DNA from: Daejeonella lutea
GTDB lineage: Bacteria; Bacteroidota; Bacteroidia; Sphingobacteriales; Sphingobacteriaceae
DNA length: 64,000 nucleotides
Direction: 5' to 3'
Assembly (NCBI RefSeq): GCF_900168015.1
Contig: NZ_FUYR01000001.1
Coordinates: 618,943-682,942 of the forward strand
Part shown: piece by piece, positions 17,431 to 25,949 of the stretch
How the letters are laid out: each line of letters starts with the position of its first letter
How positions within the stretch are numbered: the stretch's first letter is position 1
Position numbers and translations under genes: made by a program
Notes under the pieces: generated by a model
Database searches by the model: none
Told to the model about the DNA's origin: nothing
Seen by the model: only the letters and a program-made list of their open reading frames with translations

Positions 17431-17576
17431 AATTTCTGATCCCCGTTAACATGTATTTTAAAAAAATGTTTTAGGATTTTTTTGCGCATTAATATCGCTT
17501 TAAATACCTGTTTATAAGGTAGTTTCGTTGGTATAATATCATTAATCTTTAAACATTTTAGGACTTCTGTAAATAT

Positions 17577-17606
17577 TTGACATAATGAAATAAATGTTTA
17601 CTTTAG
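17577..17606 (+). promoter_or_regulatory. Candidate Bacteroidota-type promoter for SusC2
   Basis: TTG at 17577-17579 and TACTTTAG at 17599-17606 are separated by 19 nt, close to the Bacteroidota -33 TTG / -7 TAnnTTTG pattern with one mismatch in the -7 box. The site is about 93 bp upstream of the susC2 ATG. The rest of 17431-17698 shows no ORF or repeat. Confidence 0.4.
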
Positions 17607-17698
17607 GAATGCCGAACGATTACGTTATGCTGATATGGGTATTACGTGAAAATGAGGCGAAACAATTAATTATTTATACCTAACACAAAAAAAGTTTT

Positions 17699-20600
17699 AT
17701 GATGAAAAAAATTTACAAACTAGTCGTGTTACTGTTACTTTGCCAGACCTACGTGTTTGCGCAAAATATCAGCGTAACCGGTAAGGTTACTGACTCTGAC
17801 AATCTGCCCCTTCCAGGCGTAAGCGTGAAGGTTAGCGGATCCGCTCAGGGTGTAAGTACTGACGCTAATGGTAATTTTACATTGTCAGTTCCAGGAACAG
17901 GAACTCTTGTATTTACCTCTATTGGCTTCGTAACACAAACCGTTCCTGTGCAAGGCCGTACCACTCTGAACATCAGAATGGCTAACGACTCACAGCAGCT
18001 GGAAGGAGTTGTAGTTACAGCTTTGGGTATCGAAAGATCTCAAAAGAGCTTGACTTACAACACCACAAACATCTCTGCAGAGGAGCTAAACGCTGTTAAG
18101 GGAGCAAACGTCCTTAACTCATTAGCAGGTAAAGCTGCGGGTGTGTTCGTCACTCAGGGTAATGGTGGTCCGGGTTCTTCTCCGCGTGTAATCATTCGTG
18201 GTAACAAATCAATTTCTCAGGGAAATCAGCCGCTGTATGTTGTTGATGGTATTCCTATGGGATTCTCTGATTTTAACCAGGAAGATGTAGAAAGCTTACA
18301 GGTCCTTCAAGGTCCTTCAGCTTCTGCGCTTTATGGTAGCCAGGCAGCGAATGGTGTTATTATGATCACTACCAAAAAAGGTAAATTGGGATCTGTTAAC
18401 GTGGATTTCGCAAGTACTGCAATGTATGACAAACCATTGTTATTGCCTGATATCCAGACTGACTTTGGTGCTGGTCTAAACGGCGCTGTTGTTTCTACTC
18501 CTATTAACGATAGCTGGGGACCTAGAATTTCTAACGGAAGCGAAGATCACGTTAAAGATTTTTTTAGGACCGGAGAAAACTATATCAACAGTTTGTCCGT
18601 AAGTAGTGGTAATGCAACTCAGAGAATTTATTTCTCATACGCTAACACTCAGAACAAAGCTTTGATACCAGGATACGATTATACTCGCCACAACGTAACC
18701 CTCAGAGGAAACACCAGTCTTTTCAAAGACAAGGTAGCTCTGAATGGCGGTATTAATTATATCAACAACAATACCCAAAATGTTAACGGTAACGGTTGGA
18801 CTGATAGCCCGATGTTTGGATTATATTTATTTCCTGTTAGTGATAACATGGCTAAATACAGTGCGAATAATGGTACGGTTTGGAATGCAACCCGTGGTTT
18901 ATGGGATCAAAACTGGCCTTATATTAAAAATGAGCACAGTTCAAACCAAAATCCATATTGGTTAGTAAACTTCCGTCAAAACGAAAACTTGGGTAACCGT
19001 ACGGTTATGAATGTCGGTGCAAAATGGAATATCACTAACTGGTTGAATTTCTCTGCAAGGGAGACTTATACATTGCGTGATGGAAATACTGAAACCCGCG
19101 TTTATGCTGGTGCAGAGCCAATCAACTACGGTGCTAATGGTGCTTATGCCAGAGGTTTTAGTGGAAGCAGCGACTTTTACACTGAGTTATTATTGAATGC
19201 CAACAAAAACTTCGGTCAGAACATTACATTAAATGCTTCTGCAGGTTTCATCAACTCTCAGGGAAGAGCTCAAAGTGTTAGTTTGTCTAACAATGGTTCA
19301 GCGAATACACTTGCTTATCCAAATGCATTTTCTGTACAGGGATTAAATGGTACTACCGGACAATTCAACTCTTCTGAAGCATTGACCAAATATTTGGAGC
19401 AAGCTGTGCTTGGAACTGCTTCAATTGGATGGAAAGAAACGTTATTCTTAGACGTAACTGGAAGAAATGAGTGGAGCTACACAGTAGATAAGCCATTCTT
19501 CTACCCTTCAGTTGGTTTAGGTTACATCCTTACTGAAACAATCGGATCTAATGATATTCTTTCTTTTGCAAAGATCCGCGGTTCTTATGCTGAAGTAGGT
19601 AACTCTCTACCAAGAGGTGCTAACAATAGAAATCCATACTACAGTCTTGCAAACAACGAAAACATCAATGGTAGAGGAAGCTTGCCGTTCTTTAGCGGTA
19701 CTGATACAGCAACCTTAACTCCTGAGCGTACTAAATCATGGGAGATTGGTGCAGAAGTTCGTTTGTTAAAAGACAAATTCAACTTAAGTGTTACTTACTA
19801 TAACGCATTAACTGATGATCAGGTAATTTCAATCACTGCTCCGTCAGGTGCTGGTGCAACGAACTTCTTCATCAACGGTGGTTCTGTATTGAACAAAGGA
19901 ATTGAAGCTGGTTTAAGTTACAATGGTAAATTCGGTGCTGTAAGCTGGACTCCTAGCTTTAACTTCTCGAAAAACGTAAATGAGATTAAATCTCTTAGCC
20001 CATTATTGTCAGCTGACCGTTTCGTTCTTGCTGGTGGTAACAGGTTAGTTCACTCATGGCTTGCTCGTCCGGGAGGCGCGCTTGCGGCAGGTCGTACCCC
20101 GGCATTCATGGACATGTATGGTAAAACTTACGTGAGAGATGCTGCTGGAAATATTACCTACAATGCGACTACAGGATTGCCGATCATTTCCCCTGTCGAT
20201 AACCAATTCGTAGGAAATGCTAACCCAGATTTCTTGTTAAACATGAACAACCAGTTCGCTTACAAGAGATTCACTTTATCATTCCTTGTTGATGGTCGTT
20301 TCGGCGGACTTACTTCTTCATCTACTGAGCAGTGGTTAGACTACAAAGGTTTATCACAACGTTCAGGTGATGCACGTAACTCATCTGATGGCCTTATGGA
20401 TATTGGTGGTCCAAAAAGAGTTAGTCCTGAACTTTATTATTCTTTCATTTCTGCAAAAGCAGATGGTGGAGCTTTAGCTGACGCTTACCTTTTTGACACA
20501 ACTAACATCCGTTTAAGAGAGCTTGCTCTTGGATTCACATTGCCTAAGTTTACTAATGCAGTTAGAAACATGAGCTTAACTTTAGTTGGAAGAAACTTAT

Positions 20601-20731
20601 TCTTCTTCCATAGAGAAGCACCGTTCGATCCTGAATTGGCTAACGGTACTGGTGATGGTGGTCAAGGTTTTGAATCATTCCAAATGCCTTCTGCAAGATC
20701 TATAGGATTAACCTTAAGAGCAGGACTATAA
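17699..20731 (+). CDS. SusC/RagA-type TonB-dependent outer-membrane transporter (SusC2)
   Basis: 1010 residues without an STN domain, so a plain transporter rather than a sigma transducer. The signal peptide is KLVVLLLLCQTYVFAQ. A carboxypeptidase-regulatory-like domain spans about 24-100 (ISVTGKVTDSDNLPLPGVSV), with the TonB-box-like GVVVTALG following. The plug contains QPLYVVDGIPM, and the barrel ends in GLTLRAGL. Two in-frame ATGs open the gene (MMKK). SusD2 follows by 23 bp. The surrounding cytochromes, lactonase and sugar dehydrogenase suggest that it delivers the aldose or glycan oxidised in the periplasm. Confidence 0.95.
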   Translation: MMKKIYKLVVLLLLCQTYVFAQNISVTGKVTDSDNLPLPGVSVKVSGSAQGVSTDANGNFTLSVPGTGTLVFTSIGFVTQTVPVQGRTTLNIRMANDSQQLEGVVVTALGIERSQKSLTYNTTNISAEELNAVKGANVLNSLAGKAAGVFVTQGNGGPGSSPRVIIRGNKSISQGNQPLYVVDGIPMGFSDFNQEDVESLQVLQGPSASALYGSQAANGVIMITTKKGKLGSVNVDFASTAMYDKPLLLPDIQTDFGAGLNGAVVSTPINDSWGPRISNGSEDHVKDFFRTGENYINSLSVSSGNATQRIYFSYANTQNKALIPGYDYTRHNVTLRGNTSLFKDKVALNGGINYINNNTQNVNGNGWTDSPMFGLYLFPVSDNMAKYSANNGTVWNATRGLWDQNWPYIKNEHSSNQNPYWLVNFRQNENLGNRTVMNVGAKWNITNWLNFSARETYTLRDGNTETRVYAGAEPINYGANGAYARGFSGSSDFYTELLLNANKNFGQNITLNASAGFINSQGRAQSVSLSNNGSANTLAYPNAFSVQGLNGTTGQFNSSEALTKYLEQAVLGTASIGWKETLFLDVTGRNEWSYTVDKPFFYPSVGLGYILTETIGSNDILSFAKIRGSYAEVGNSLPRGANNRNPYYSLANNENINGRGSLPFFSGTDTATLTPERTKSWEIGAEVRLLKDKFNLSVTYYNALTDDQVISITAPSGAGATNFFINGGSVLNKGIEAGLSYNGKFGAVSWTPSFNFSKNVNEIKSLSPLLSADRFVLAGGNRLVHSWLARPGGALAAGRTPAFMDMYGKTYVRDAAGNITYNATTGLPIISPVDNQFVGNANPDFLLNMNNQFAYKRFTLSFLVDGRFGGLTSSSTEQWLDYKGLSQRSGDARNSSDGLMDIGGPKRVSPELYYSFISAKADGGALADAYLFDTTNIRLRELALGFTLPKFTNAVRNMSLTLVGRNLFFFHREAPFDPELANGTGDGGQGFESFQMPSARSIGLTLRAGL

Positions 20732-20754
20732 TAAAAATTAGAAACGAGAAAAAA

Positions 20755-22350
20755 ATGAAAAGAACATTAATTAACAACGGTTTTAAACTACTCAGTTTAG
20801 GATTATTACTTTCAGTAGCATCTTCTTGTACGGACAAGATGGAAGGCATCAATGAAAGTAACCTGAAAAACATCGCTCCGGATGATTTAAAAATGGATGC
20901 GAATGAGGGAGGTTTCCTTCTTCCGGCTATGATCAGGGCGGTTAACCATCCAGGTACAAGTAATCAAACGCAGCAAAACTTGCTGGCTGAGTCTTACGCA
21001 AATTACCTGGAGGCTCCAAGTAACTTCCTGGGTAACGTAAATACAACAACCTATGCAACCAAGGGTATTTCCTGGACTGGTGCATGGACTATTCCAACGA
21101 ATGGTATCATGAACAACTGGCTGCAAATGAAAAAGAACGGATTCGATACCAAGTATCCCGATCTTTATGCAATTGCACTTATCCTTAAAGTTGCCGGCGG
21201 ACACCGGATCATTGATACTTATGGAGTTTATCCATATGTAGAATATGGTTTGACTGCTGAGCCTAAATGGAATTCACCGAAGGAAGCATATACGCAGATG
21301 TTTAAAGATCTGGATATTGCTGTAGCTTCATTACTTGCTGCGGAAAAAGCAGATCCGAATGCTGATAATATCCGTTTCAAAAAATGGGATCCGTCGACAT
21401 TTGCCGGTGACTACGTAAAATGGACAAAGCTTGCAAACACGCTACGTTTACGTCTGGCCATGCGCCTTTCTGGAACTGCTGATGCAGGTATGGCTAAAAC
21501 TGAAGGTGAGAAAGCAGTGCTTGCTGCTAACGGTGGATTACTTGATGAAAACACTGGTCATTGGTCAGTATTATCAGCAGATGGTGTTAACGGTCACTTT
21601 ACCATGACTAACGCATGGTCTGATACCCGTATCTCTGCAGCTGTAGTTACATACCTTGAAGGCTTTGGTGACCCAAGACTTCCTGTATACGCTCTTCAGG
21701 CAACTGATCCAGCGGTAGCAGGTACTTACAGGGGAATTCGTCCTGGAGTAGATCGTCCTACGAAAGTTATCTATGAAAACTACTCTAAATATAACGTAGC
21801 ATCAAACACTCCAATGAAACAAGTGGACGGTTCAGAAAGTTATTTCTTGAGAGCTGAAGGTGTATTGAAAGGATGGAACATGGGTACTGGAACTGTGCAG
21901 TCGTTCTACGAAGCGGGAATTAGAGCTTCATTAAAATTGAATGGTGCGCCTGAAGGTAATTACCTTAACAGTACTTCAATGCAATTAGCTTATGTAGATC
22001 CAAAAAGACCAAATAACCAATACGACAGCCCTAGATTGTCTGACGTAACTGTTAAATGGAATGATGCTGCGACTAACGAACAAAAATTGGAAAAGATCAT
22101 CACACAAAAATGGATCGCTTTGTTCCCAGAAGGAGCAGAAGCATGGTCTGAGTTCAGAAGAACTGGTTACCCTAAGCTGTACCATATCATGGCGCCAGCT
22201 AATCCGCTTCTTCCGCTTGGAACATTTATTAACCGTGTGACTGTTCCGGCTGTTCAGGCTGCTGCAAGTCAGGCACAATATAATGCTGCGGTTTCTGCCT
22301 TCCTTGGAGGTAAAGATGACGAAACAGTAAAATTGTATTGGGCTAAATAA
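20755..22350 (+). CDS. SusD/RagB-family nutrient-binding lipoprotein (SusD2)
   Basis: 531 residues. The lipobox SVASSC puts the acylated Cys near residue 25. The DKMEGINESNLKNIAPDD mature start and the helical repeats with RLRLAMRLSGTAD are typical of the SusD-like_2 branch, as in SusD1. It caps SusC2 at the cell surface. A strong intrinsic terminator ends the pair at 22373-22404. Confidence 0.93.
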   Translation: MKRTLINNGFKLLSLGLLLSVASSCTDKMEGINESNLKNIAPDDLKMDANEGGFLLPAMIRAVNHPGTSNQTQQNLLAESYANYLEAPSNFLGNVNTTTYATKGISWTGAWTIPTNGIMNNWLQMKKNGFDTKYPDLYAIALILKVAGGHRIIDTYGVYPYVEYGLTAEPKWNSPKEAYTQMFKDLDIAVASLLAAEKADPNADNIRFKKWDPSTFAGDYVKWTKLANTLRLRLAMRLSGTADAGMAKTEGEKAVLAANGGLLDENTGHWSVLSADGVNGHFTMTNAWSDTRISAAVVTYLEGFGDPRLPVYALQATDPAVAGTYRGIRPGVDRPTKVIYENYSKYNVASNTPMKQVDGSESYFLRAEGVLKGWNMGTGTVQSFYEAGIRASLKLNGAPEGNYLNSTSMQLAYVDPKRPNNQYDSPRLSDVTVKWNDAATNEQKLEKIITQKWIALFPEGAEAWSEFRRTGYPKLYHIMAPANPLLPLGTFINRVTVPAVQAAASQAQYNAAVSAFLGGKDDETVKLYWAK

Positions 22351-22372
22351 GTACAAAACTCGTCTAATTTTG

Positions 22373-22404
22373 AAAGCCCCCCGAAATATCGGGGGGCTTT
22401 TTTT
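22373..22404 (+). terminator. Strong Rho-independent terminator after SusD2
   Basis: A perfect 12-bp stem, AAAGCCCCCCGA pairing with TCGGGGGGCTTT around an AATA loop, is followed by a run of seven Ts. It closes the susC2-susD2 unit. Downstream genes need their own promoter or readthrough. Confidence 0.95.
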
Positions 22405-22482
22405 ATGTTATAGCAAACCTGATAGTGTATTTCTTGTTTTTTTTTATAGAATTGCATTATAATAATCAATATACACTACGTC

Positions 22483-23094
22483 ATGCCAAAAAAGTTAAGC
22501 CAGATACTCGCCATTACTGCCTGTACATTCATCATCGCCTGTGGAACTTCTACAAATGAACGCGGAATAGCATCAACTACTACTGACCCGAGTGCTAAAG
22601 GAAGCGCTTATAGAAGTTATGACGGTTTTGCCCCTGCAACCAACAATACACCTGCAGCTGCTGCTGCACCTGGCGCAACTACAACAGTTCCGGCTGCCGA
22701 TACAGTTTTATCTGCGACTCCTGTTACAGGAACAGTTCCTGTCGCTGGTACTGCTGCAGTAACGCCGGCAACAACATCAACAACTCCAGCTAAGCCAGCT
22801 GCTACAGCGAAACCAGCCGCGGCGGATGATGGTGGAGATATCAAAAAAGGGGAAGCACTTATTTCCAAATCTGACTGTGTTGCTTGTCATAAAGTTGATG
22901 TGAAGGTTTTAGGTCCTGCCTACAAGGATGTGGCTGCTAAATATCCCAATAATGCTGCAACTGTAAATCAACTGGTAGAAAAAGTTAAAAAGGGTGGTAG
23001 CGGTGTTTGGGGACCTGTTCCAATGTCACCACACCCTGCCTTGTCTGACGACGATGCAAAGGCGATGGTGAGGTATATACTTTCGCTTAAGTAG
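22483..23094 (+). CDS. Lipoprotein cytochrome c with Ala/Thr/Pro-rich linker
   Basis: 203 residues. A lipoprotein signal (FIIACG lipobox) is followed by about 90 residues of low-complexity Ala/Thr/Pro/Val linker (about 30-118). A class I cytochrome c domain then carries CVACH at 132-136 as the haem site and M181 in PVPMSPHP as the likely axial ligand, ending in MVRYILSLK. The design is that of a tethered electron shuttle able to reach partners in the periplasm. It is a plausible acceptor for the sugar dehydrogenase encoded 2.9 kb downstream. Confidence 0.92.
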   Translation: MPKKLSQILAITACTFIIACGTSTNERGIASTTTDPSAKGSAYRSYDGFAPATNNTPAAAAAPGATTTVPAADTVLSATPVTGTVPVAGTAAVTPATTSTTPAKPAATAKPAAADDGGDIKKGEALISKSDCVACHKVDVKVLGPAYKDVAAKYPNNAATVNQLVEKVKKGGSGVWGPVPMSPHPALSDDDAKAMVRYILSLK

Positions 23095-23100
23095 CGGAAG

Positions 23101-23140
23101 AGTAATCAGTGATCAGTAATCAGTAATCAGTCATCGGTAG
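23101..23140. repeat. AATCAGT heptamer array, left flank of the four-helix-bundle gene
   Basis: About five AATCAGT/GATCAGT units with a 7-bp period follow the cytochrome stop. They are the reverse complement of the array at 23706-23738, so the two enclose the gene at 23178-23552 as inverted repeats. Confidence 0.8.
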
Positions 23141-23177
23141 GGATCGGAGAGGCATATCGTTTTGGAAATGCTTTTTT

Positions 23178-23552
23178 TTAATTACAGAAGGATTCTGATT
23201 TGTTGATCATTGAGTTAAGCATTTTGCCAATTTCATTATATTGTGATATTAGGTCATCACCCATTTCGCGCGATATATAAAGGCAGTCGACAGATACTTC
23301 GAGCCAGTGCTGAGTTTCTAACTGCTCTCCGTCTGCATCAGTGAGCTTGCTTACAAAATGCCGGGGATACTTTCGCTTAGCCCATGATTCGGCTATTTGA
23401 GCACCCACGGATCTTGATGATCTACGCATTTGATCTGTCAATGAATACCGTTCTTCTTTCGGAAACGAATGAGTGATCTCGAATACCTTTTTAGATAAGA
23501 CTCTAGCAAGCCTATAAACATGCAGGTCCTTGTAGCTCTGAACATATTCCAT
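23178..23552 (-). CDS. Four-helix-bundle protein, 23S rRNA intervening-sequence (S23, TIGR02436) family
   Basis: 124 residues, a typical family length. The start YVQSYKDLHVYRLARVLS and the middle DQMRRSSRSVGAQIAESWAKR are the family signature; the chain is almost entirely helical. Family members occur within 23S rRNA intervening sequences, as free-standing genes in Bacteroidota, and are distantly related to the Avd accessory protein of diversity-generating retroelements. Function is unknown; nucleic-acid binding by the basic face is an inference. It is the only minus-strand gene among plus-strand catabolic genes and is bounded by inverted ACTGATT heptamers, suggesting that it travels with them. 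Confidence 0.9.
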   Translation of the reverse strand: MEYVQSYKDLHVYRLARVLSKKVFEITHSFPKEERYSLTDQMRRSSRSVGAQIAESWAKRKYPRHFVSKLTDADGEQLETQHWLEVSVDCLYISREMGDDLISQYNEIGKMLNSMINKSESFCN

Positions 23553-23865
23553 TTCTAAATCTACGAACAGCCTGCTAACGGACCTAAATTTTACCGTTCC
23601 ATCAATACTATCAACGCACGGCGTCTTTTGCCACTTTTGAAACCATTCTCCACCTATACACTTATTACCTCCGTGGACAGACCGATTACCTGCCGGCAGT
23701 CAGGCAGATTACTGATTACTGATTACCGATCACTACCCGCGACAAAACTGTAACATAATTACTATGTAATTGCTGACCCCGCCAAAGAGTTATATATTGC
23801 ATATAATTAAATTTTAGCTGGGGCGTTAAAGCCCATGTTTAACGTCTATTAATTCTATTGGCATT
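23553..23865. other. Gene-free stretch upstream of the lactonase
   Basis: 313 bp with no convincing ORF. Positions 23690-23709 hold a CCTGCCGGCAGTCAGGCAG palindrome-like word related to the one at 13068. Heptamers follow to 23738. The AT-rich last 120 bp probably contains the promoter and leader of the SMP-30 gene, but I could not fix a -7 box. Confidence 0.6.
23686..23738. repeat. CTGCCGGCAG word plus ACTGATT heptamers, right flank of the four-helix-bundle gene
   Basis: CCTGCCGGCAGTCAGGCAG is followed by ATTACTGATTACTGATTACC, the inverted counterpart of the AATCAGT array at 23101-23140. The same combination of a CTGCC word and heptamers occurs at the left end of copy C at 13066. Confidence 0.78.
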
Positions 23866-24804
23866 TTGAAAGCTATACACATAGTACCCCCGAGGACTTC
23901 AATCAAAACTGCTCTTCTATCGCTTTGTTTATCAACCGGATTCTTCGCCTGTCAGGCACAAAATACTGACAAGGACTTGTTTAGGTCATCGGCATTTACT
24001 CCATTGAAAAGTTTCCCGAGCGGGGTTGAAGGCCCTGCTGTTAATGCATCGGGTACTGTTTATGCAGTCAATTTTGGCAAACAGGGAACTGTTGGGCAGG
24101 TGACCCAAGGCGGTGAGGCAAGCCTTTTTGTAGCATTACCTGCGGGTAGTATTGGAAACGGTATACGGTTTAACAGCAAAGGGGAGATGTTCATTGCCGA
24201 TTATACAAAGCATAATATCCTTAAGGTAAATATGCTTACAAAGGAGGTAAGTGTTTTTGCTCACAATGCCAAGATGAGTCAACCCAATGATATTGCTATT
24301 GACAGCAAGGATCGTTTATATGCCAGTGACCCAAATTGGAAAGCGAGTGCAGGGCGAATTTGGAGCATAGATACAAACGGGAAGTTTAAATTGCTTGATA
24401 CTATGGGGACCGCAAATGGTATTGAAGTCAGCCCCGATGATAAACGCTTATATGTGAATGAATCTGTTCAACGTAAAGTTTGGGTTTATGATCTTTCGGC
24501 AGATGGAGCAATCAGTAATAAGCGGCTATTTCATGAATTTCCTGATTTCGGCATGGATGGTATGCGTTGTGACGTAGACGGTAACCTTTATATTTCACGA
24601 CATGGCAAAGGTACAGTCGTCAAGCTTTCCCCTGCAGGTAAGGTTTTGCAGGAAATTAAACTCATTGGCAAGCTTCCGAGTAATGTCGCTTTTGGTGGTC
24701 CGGACGGTCGCACGATGTATGTAACACTACAGGATAATGGTAACCTTGAGAGCTTCCGTGTGGACAAACCCGGCCGCGAATGGAATATGCAAAAGAAGAA
24801 ATAA
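23866..24804 (+). CDS. SMP-30/gluconolactonase-family lactonase, exported
   Basis: 312 residues, a six-bladed beta-propeller that hydrolyses sugar lactones. The start is TTG at 23866, giving MKAIHIVPPR and a signal peptide with a possible lipobox (GFFAC). Metal-ligand residues are in place: E55 in VEGPAV, N141 in QPNDIAID and D231 in MDGMRCD. It sits with RidA, cytochrome c and the PQQ-type dehydrogenase, so it likely opens the aldonolactone made by that dehydrogenase in the periplasm. RidA starts 30 bp after its stop. Confidence 0.88.
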   Translation: MKAIHIVPPRTSIKTALLSLCLSTGFFACQAQNTDKDLFRSSAFTPLKSFPSGVEGPAVNASGTVYAVNFGKQGTVGQVTQGGEASLFVALPAGSIGNGIRFNSKGEMFIADYTKHNILKVNMLTKEVSVFAHNAKMSQPNDIAIDSKDRLYASDPNWKASAGRIWSIDTNGKFKLLDTMGTANGIEVSPDDKRLYVNESVQRKVWVYDLSADGAISNKRLFHEFPDFGMDGMRCDVDGNLYISRHGKGTVVKLSPAGKVLQEIKLIGKLPSNVAFGGPDGRTMYVTLQDNGNLESFRVDKPGREWNMQKKK

Positions 24805-24834
24805 TAACATAAATCAATCTAATAGAATATTAAA

Positions 24835-25302
24835 ATGAAAACAGAAAGAAGATCGGTATTAAAGAAATTATTTGCCTCTGCAGTAGGTGTAACAGGTCTT
24901 GGAGCCGTAGCTAATGCAAAGGTCCTTAATTCTACCCCTGAAAAAGTAGCTGGCAATATAGTGGAATATCAGGGTAAGAAATTGTTTTCCAATCACGTAA
25001 TACATAATGGCTTGGTTTACATCGCTGGTAAAGGTGCGCATACTGACCCATTTGATATTAAATCACATACCGAGATTGTGTTAAAAGAACTTGAGAAAGA
25101 GCTTATCAAGGCTGGATCGTCGATGCAGAAAGTTTTGAAGGTGACTGTATACCTAAACGATATTGCTGACTATAAAGGCATGAATGAAGTATATATGGGT
25201 CGTTTTGGCGATAAACCGCCTGTTCGTTCTACTATTGCAGTTGCTAAAGGAGGTGTTCCCGGCGATTCTCTGGTGGAAATGGATGCGATCGCATATATCT
25301 AA
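24835..25302 (+). CDS. Tat-exported RidA-family enamine/imine deaminase
   Basis: 155 residues: a RidA/YjgF domain of about 115 residues plus a 40-residue N-terminus reading TERRSVLKKLFASAVGVTG, a clear twin-arginine signal. Usual RidA proteins are about 130 residues and cytoplasmic, so export is unusual. The substrate-carboxylate-binding Arg is conserved as R131 in PPVRSTIAVAK. RidA hydrolyses the enamine/imine products of PLP-catalysed eliminations to 2-oxo acids plus ammonia. The only such enzyme nearby is the Tat-exported DgaE-like protein at 6991, which suggests that both act in the periplasm on one route. Confidence 0.9.
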   Translation: MKTERRSVLKKLFASAVGVTGLGAVANAKVLNSTPEKVAGNIVEYQGKKLFSNHVIHNGLVYIAGKGAHTDPFDIKSHTEIVLKELEKELIKAGSSMQKVLKVTVYLNDIADYKGMNEVYMGRFGDKPPVRSTIAVAKGGVPGDSLVEMDAIAYI

Positions 25303-25474
25303 GATAAGTGCGTTAAGCTCAGTTAACACTTTTAAGGTTACAACTATATTGGGTTTAGAAATATGGTTGTAGCCTTTCGTCCAATTTTTAATTCTGTCCT
25401 TCTGGGACATTAATTTTAAAATAATGGGTTTGAAAATGCTATCCGGCAGAGCCCATCTATGACATTCAACAATA

Positions 25475-25942
25475 ATGAAGAAGATAAGATTTTACAGTGT
25501 GTTAGTATTATGTTGTGCGGGTGCTTTCATATTATCATCATCAACTAACTATACTTCAAAGGTTGTTTCAGACCTTAATAATTCAGCAATTTCAGCTGAC
25601 ACGGTAGTGCAGGAGCCGTTCGTGGCTCCGGCATGGGCCGACACAATTAAGAACCCGATTGGCAGCTCTCCAGAAGTCATCGCTAAGGGAGAAGAAATTT
25701 ATAACTTGTATTGCTTTGCATGTCATGGTGAGACAGGCTACGGTGATGGCGCGGCAGGTGGTGCAATGGGTGTGAAGCCGGCAAATTTTCATGACCCGAA
25801 ATTTTCAAAACAGAAGGATGGGACTATTTTTTGGAAATTGACGAATGGAAAAGGAAATATGCCACCATTTAAAGAAATTTTAAAAGAAGAACAAAGGTGG
25901 CAGCTTATTGCATACCTAAAGGAATTTGGAAAACAGAAATAA
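25475..25942 (+). CDS. Periplasmic mono-haem cytochrome c
   Basis: 155 residues with a signal peptide (VLVLCCAGAFILSSS). The haem site CFACH is at 80-84 and the likely axial Met in GNMPPF. It ends 7 bp before the start of the sugar dehydrogenase and is surely its electron acceptor partner. The arrangement (small cytochrome c then soluble PQQ-type dehydrogenase) matches other bacterial aldose-oxidising pairs. Confidence 0.93.
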   Translation: MKKIRFYSVLVLCCAGAFILSSSTNYTSKVVSDLNNSAISADTVVQEPFVAPAWADTIKNPIGSSPEVIAKGEEIYNLYCFACHGETGYGDGAAGGAMGVKPANFHDPKFSKQKDGTIFWKLTNGKGNMPPFKEILKEEQRWQLIAYLKEFGKQK

Positions 25943-25949
25943 ACCCATC

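Noticed and set aside
22617-22868. Minus-strand Ala/Val-rich open frame within the cytochrome gene
   Set aside because: It is the mirror of the low-complexity Ala/Thr/Pro linker of the cytochrome c lipoprotein.
23178-23552. Diversity-generating retroelement (Avd-like protein)
   Set aside because: No reverse transcriptase, template repeat or variable target gene nearby; only the four-helix-bundle family is shared.
23101-23738. Insertion sequence
   Set aside because: There is no transposase, the inverted repeats are degenerate heptamers and no target duplication is visible; kept only as a hypothesis of a repeat-associated gene.
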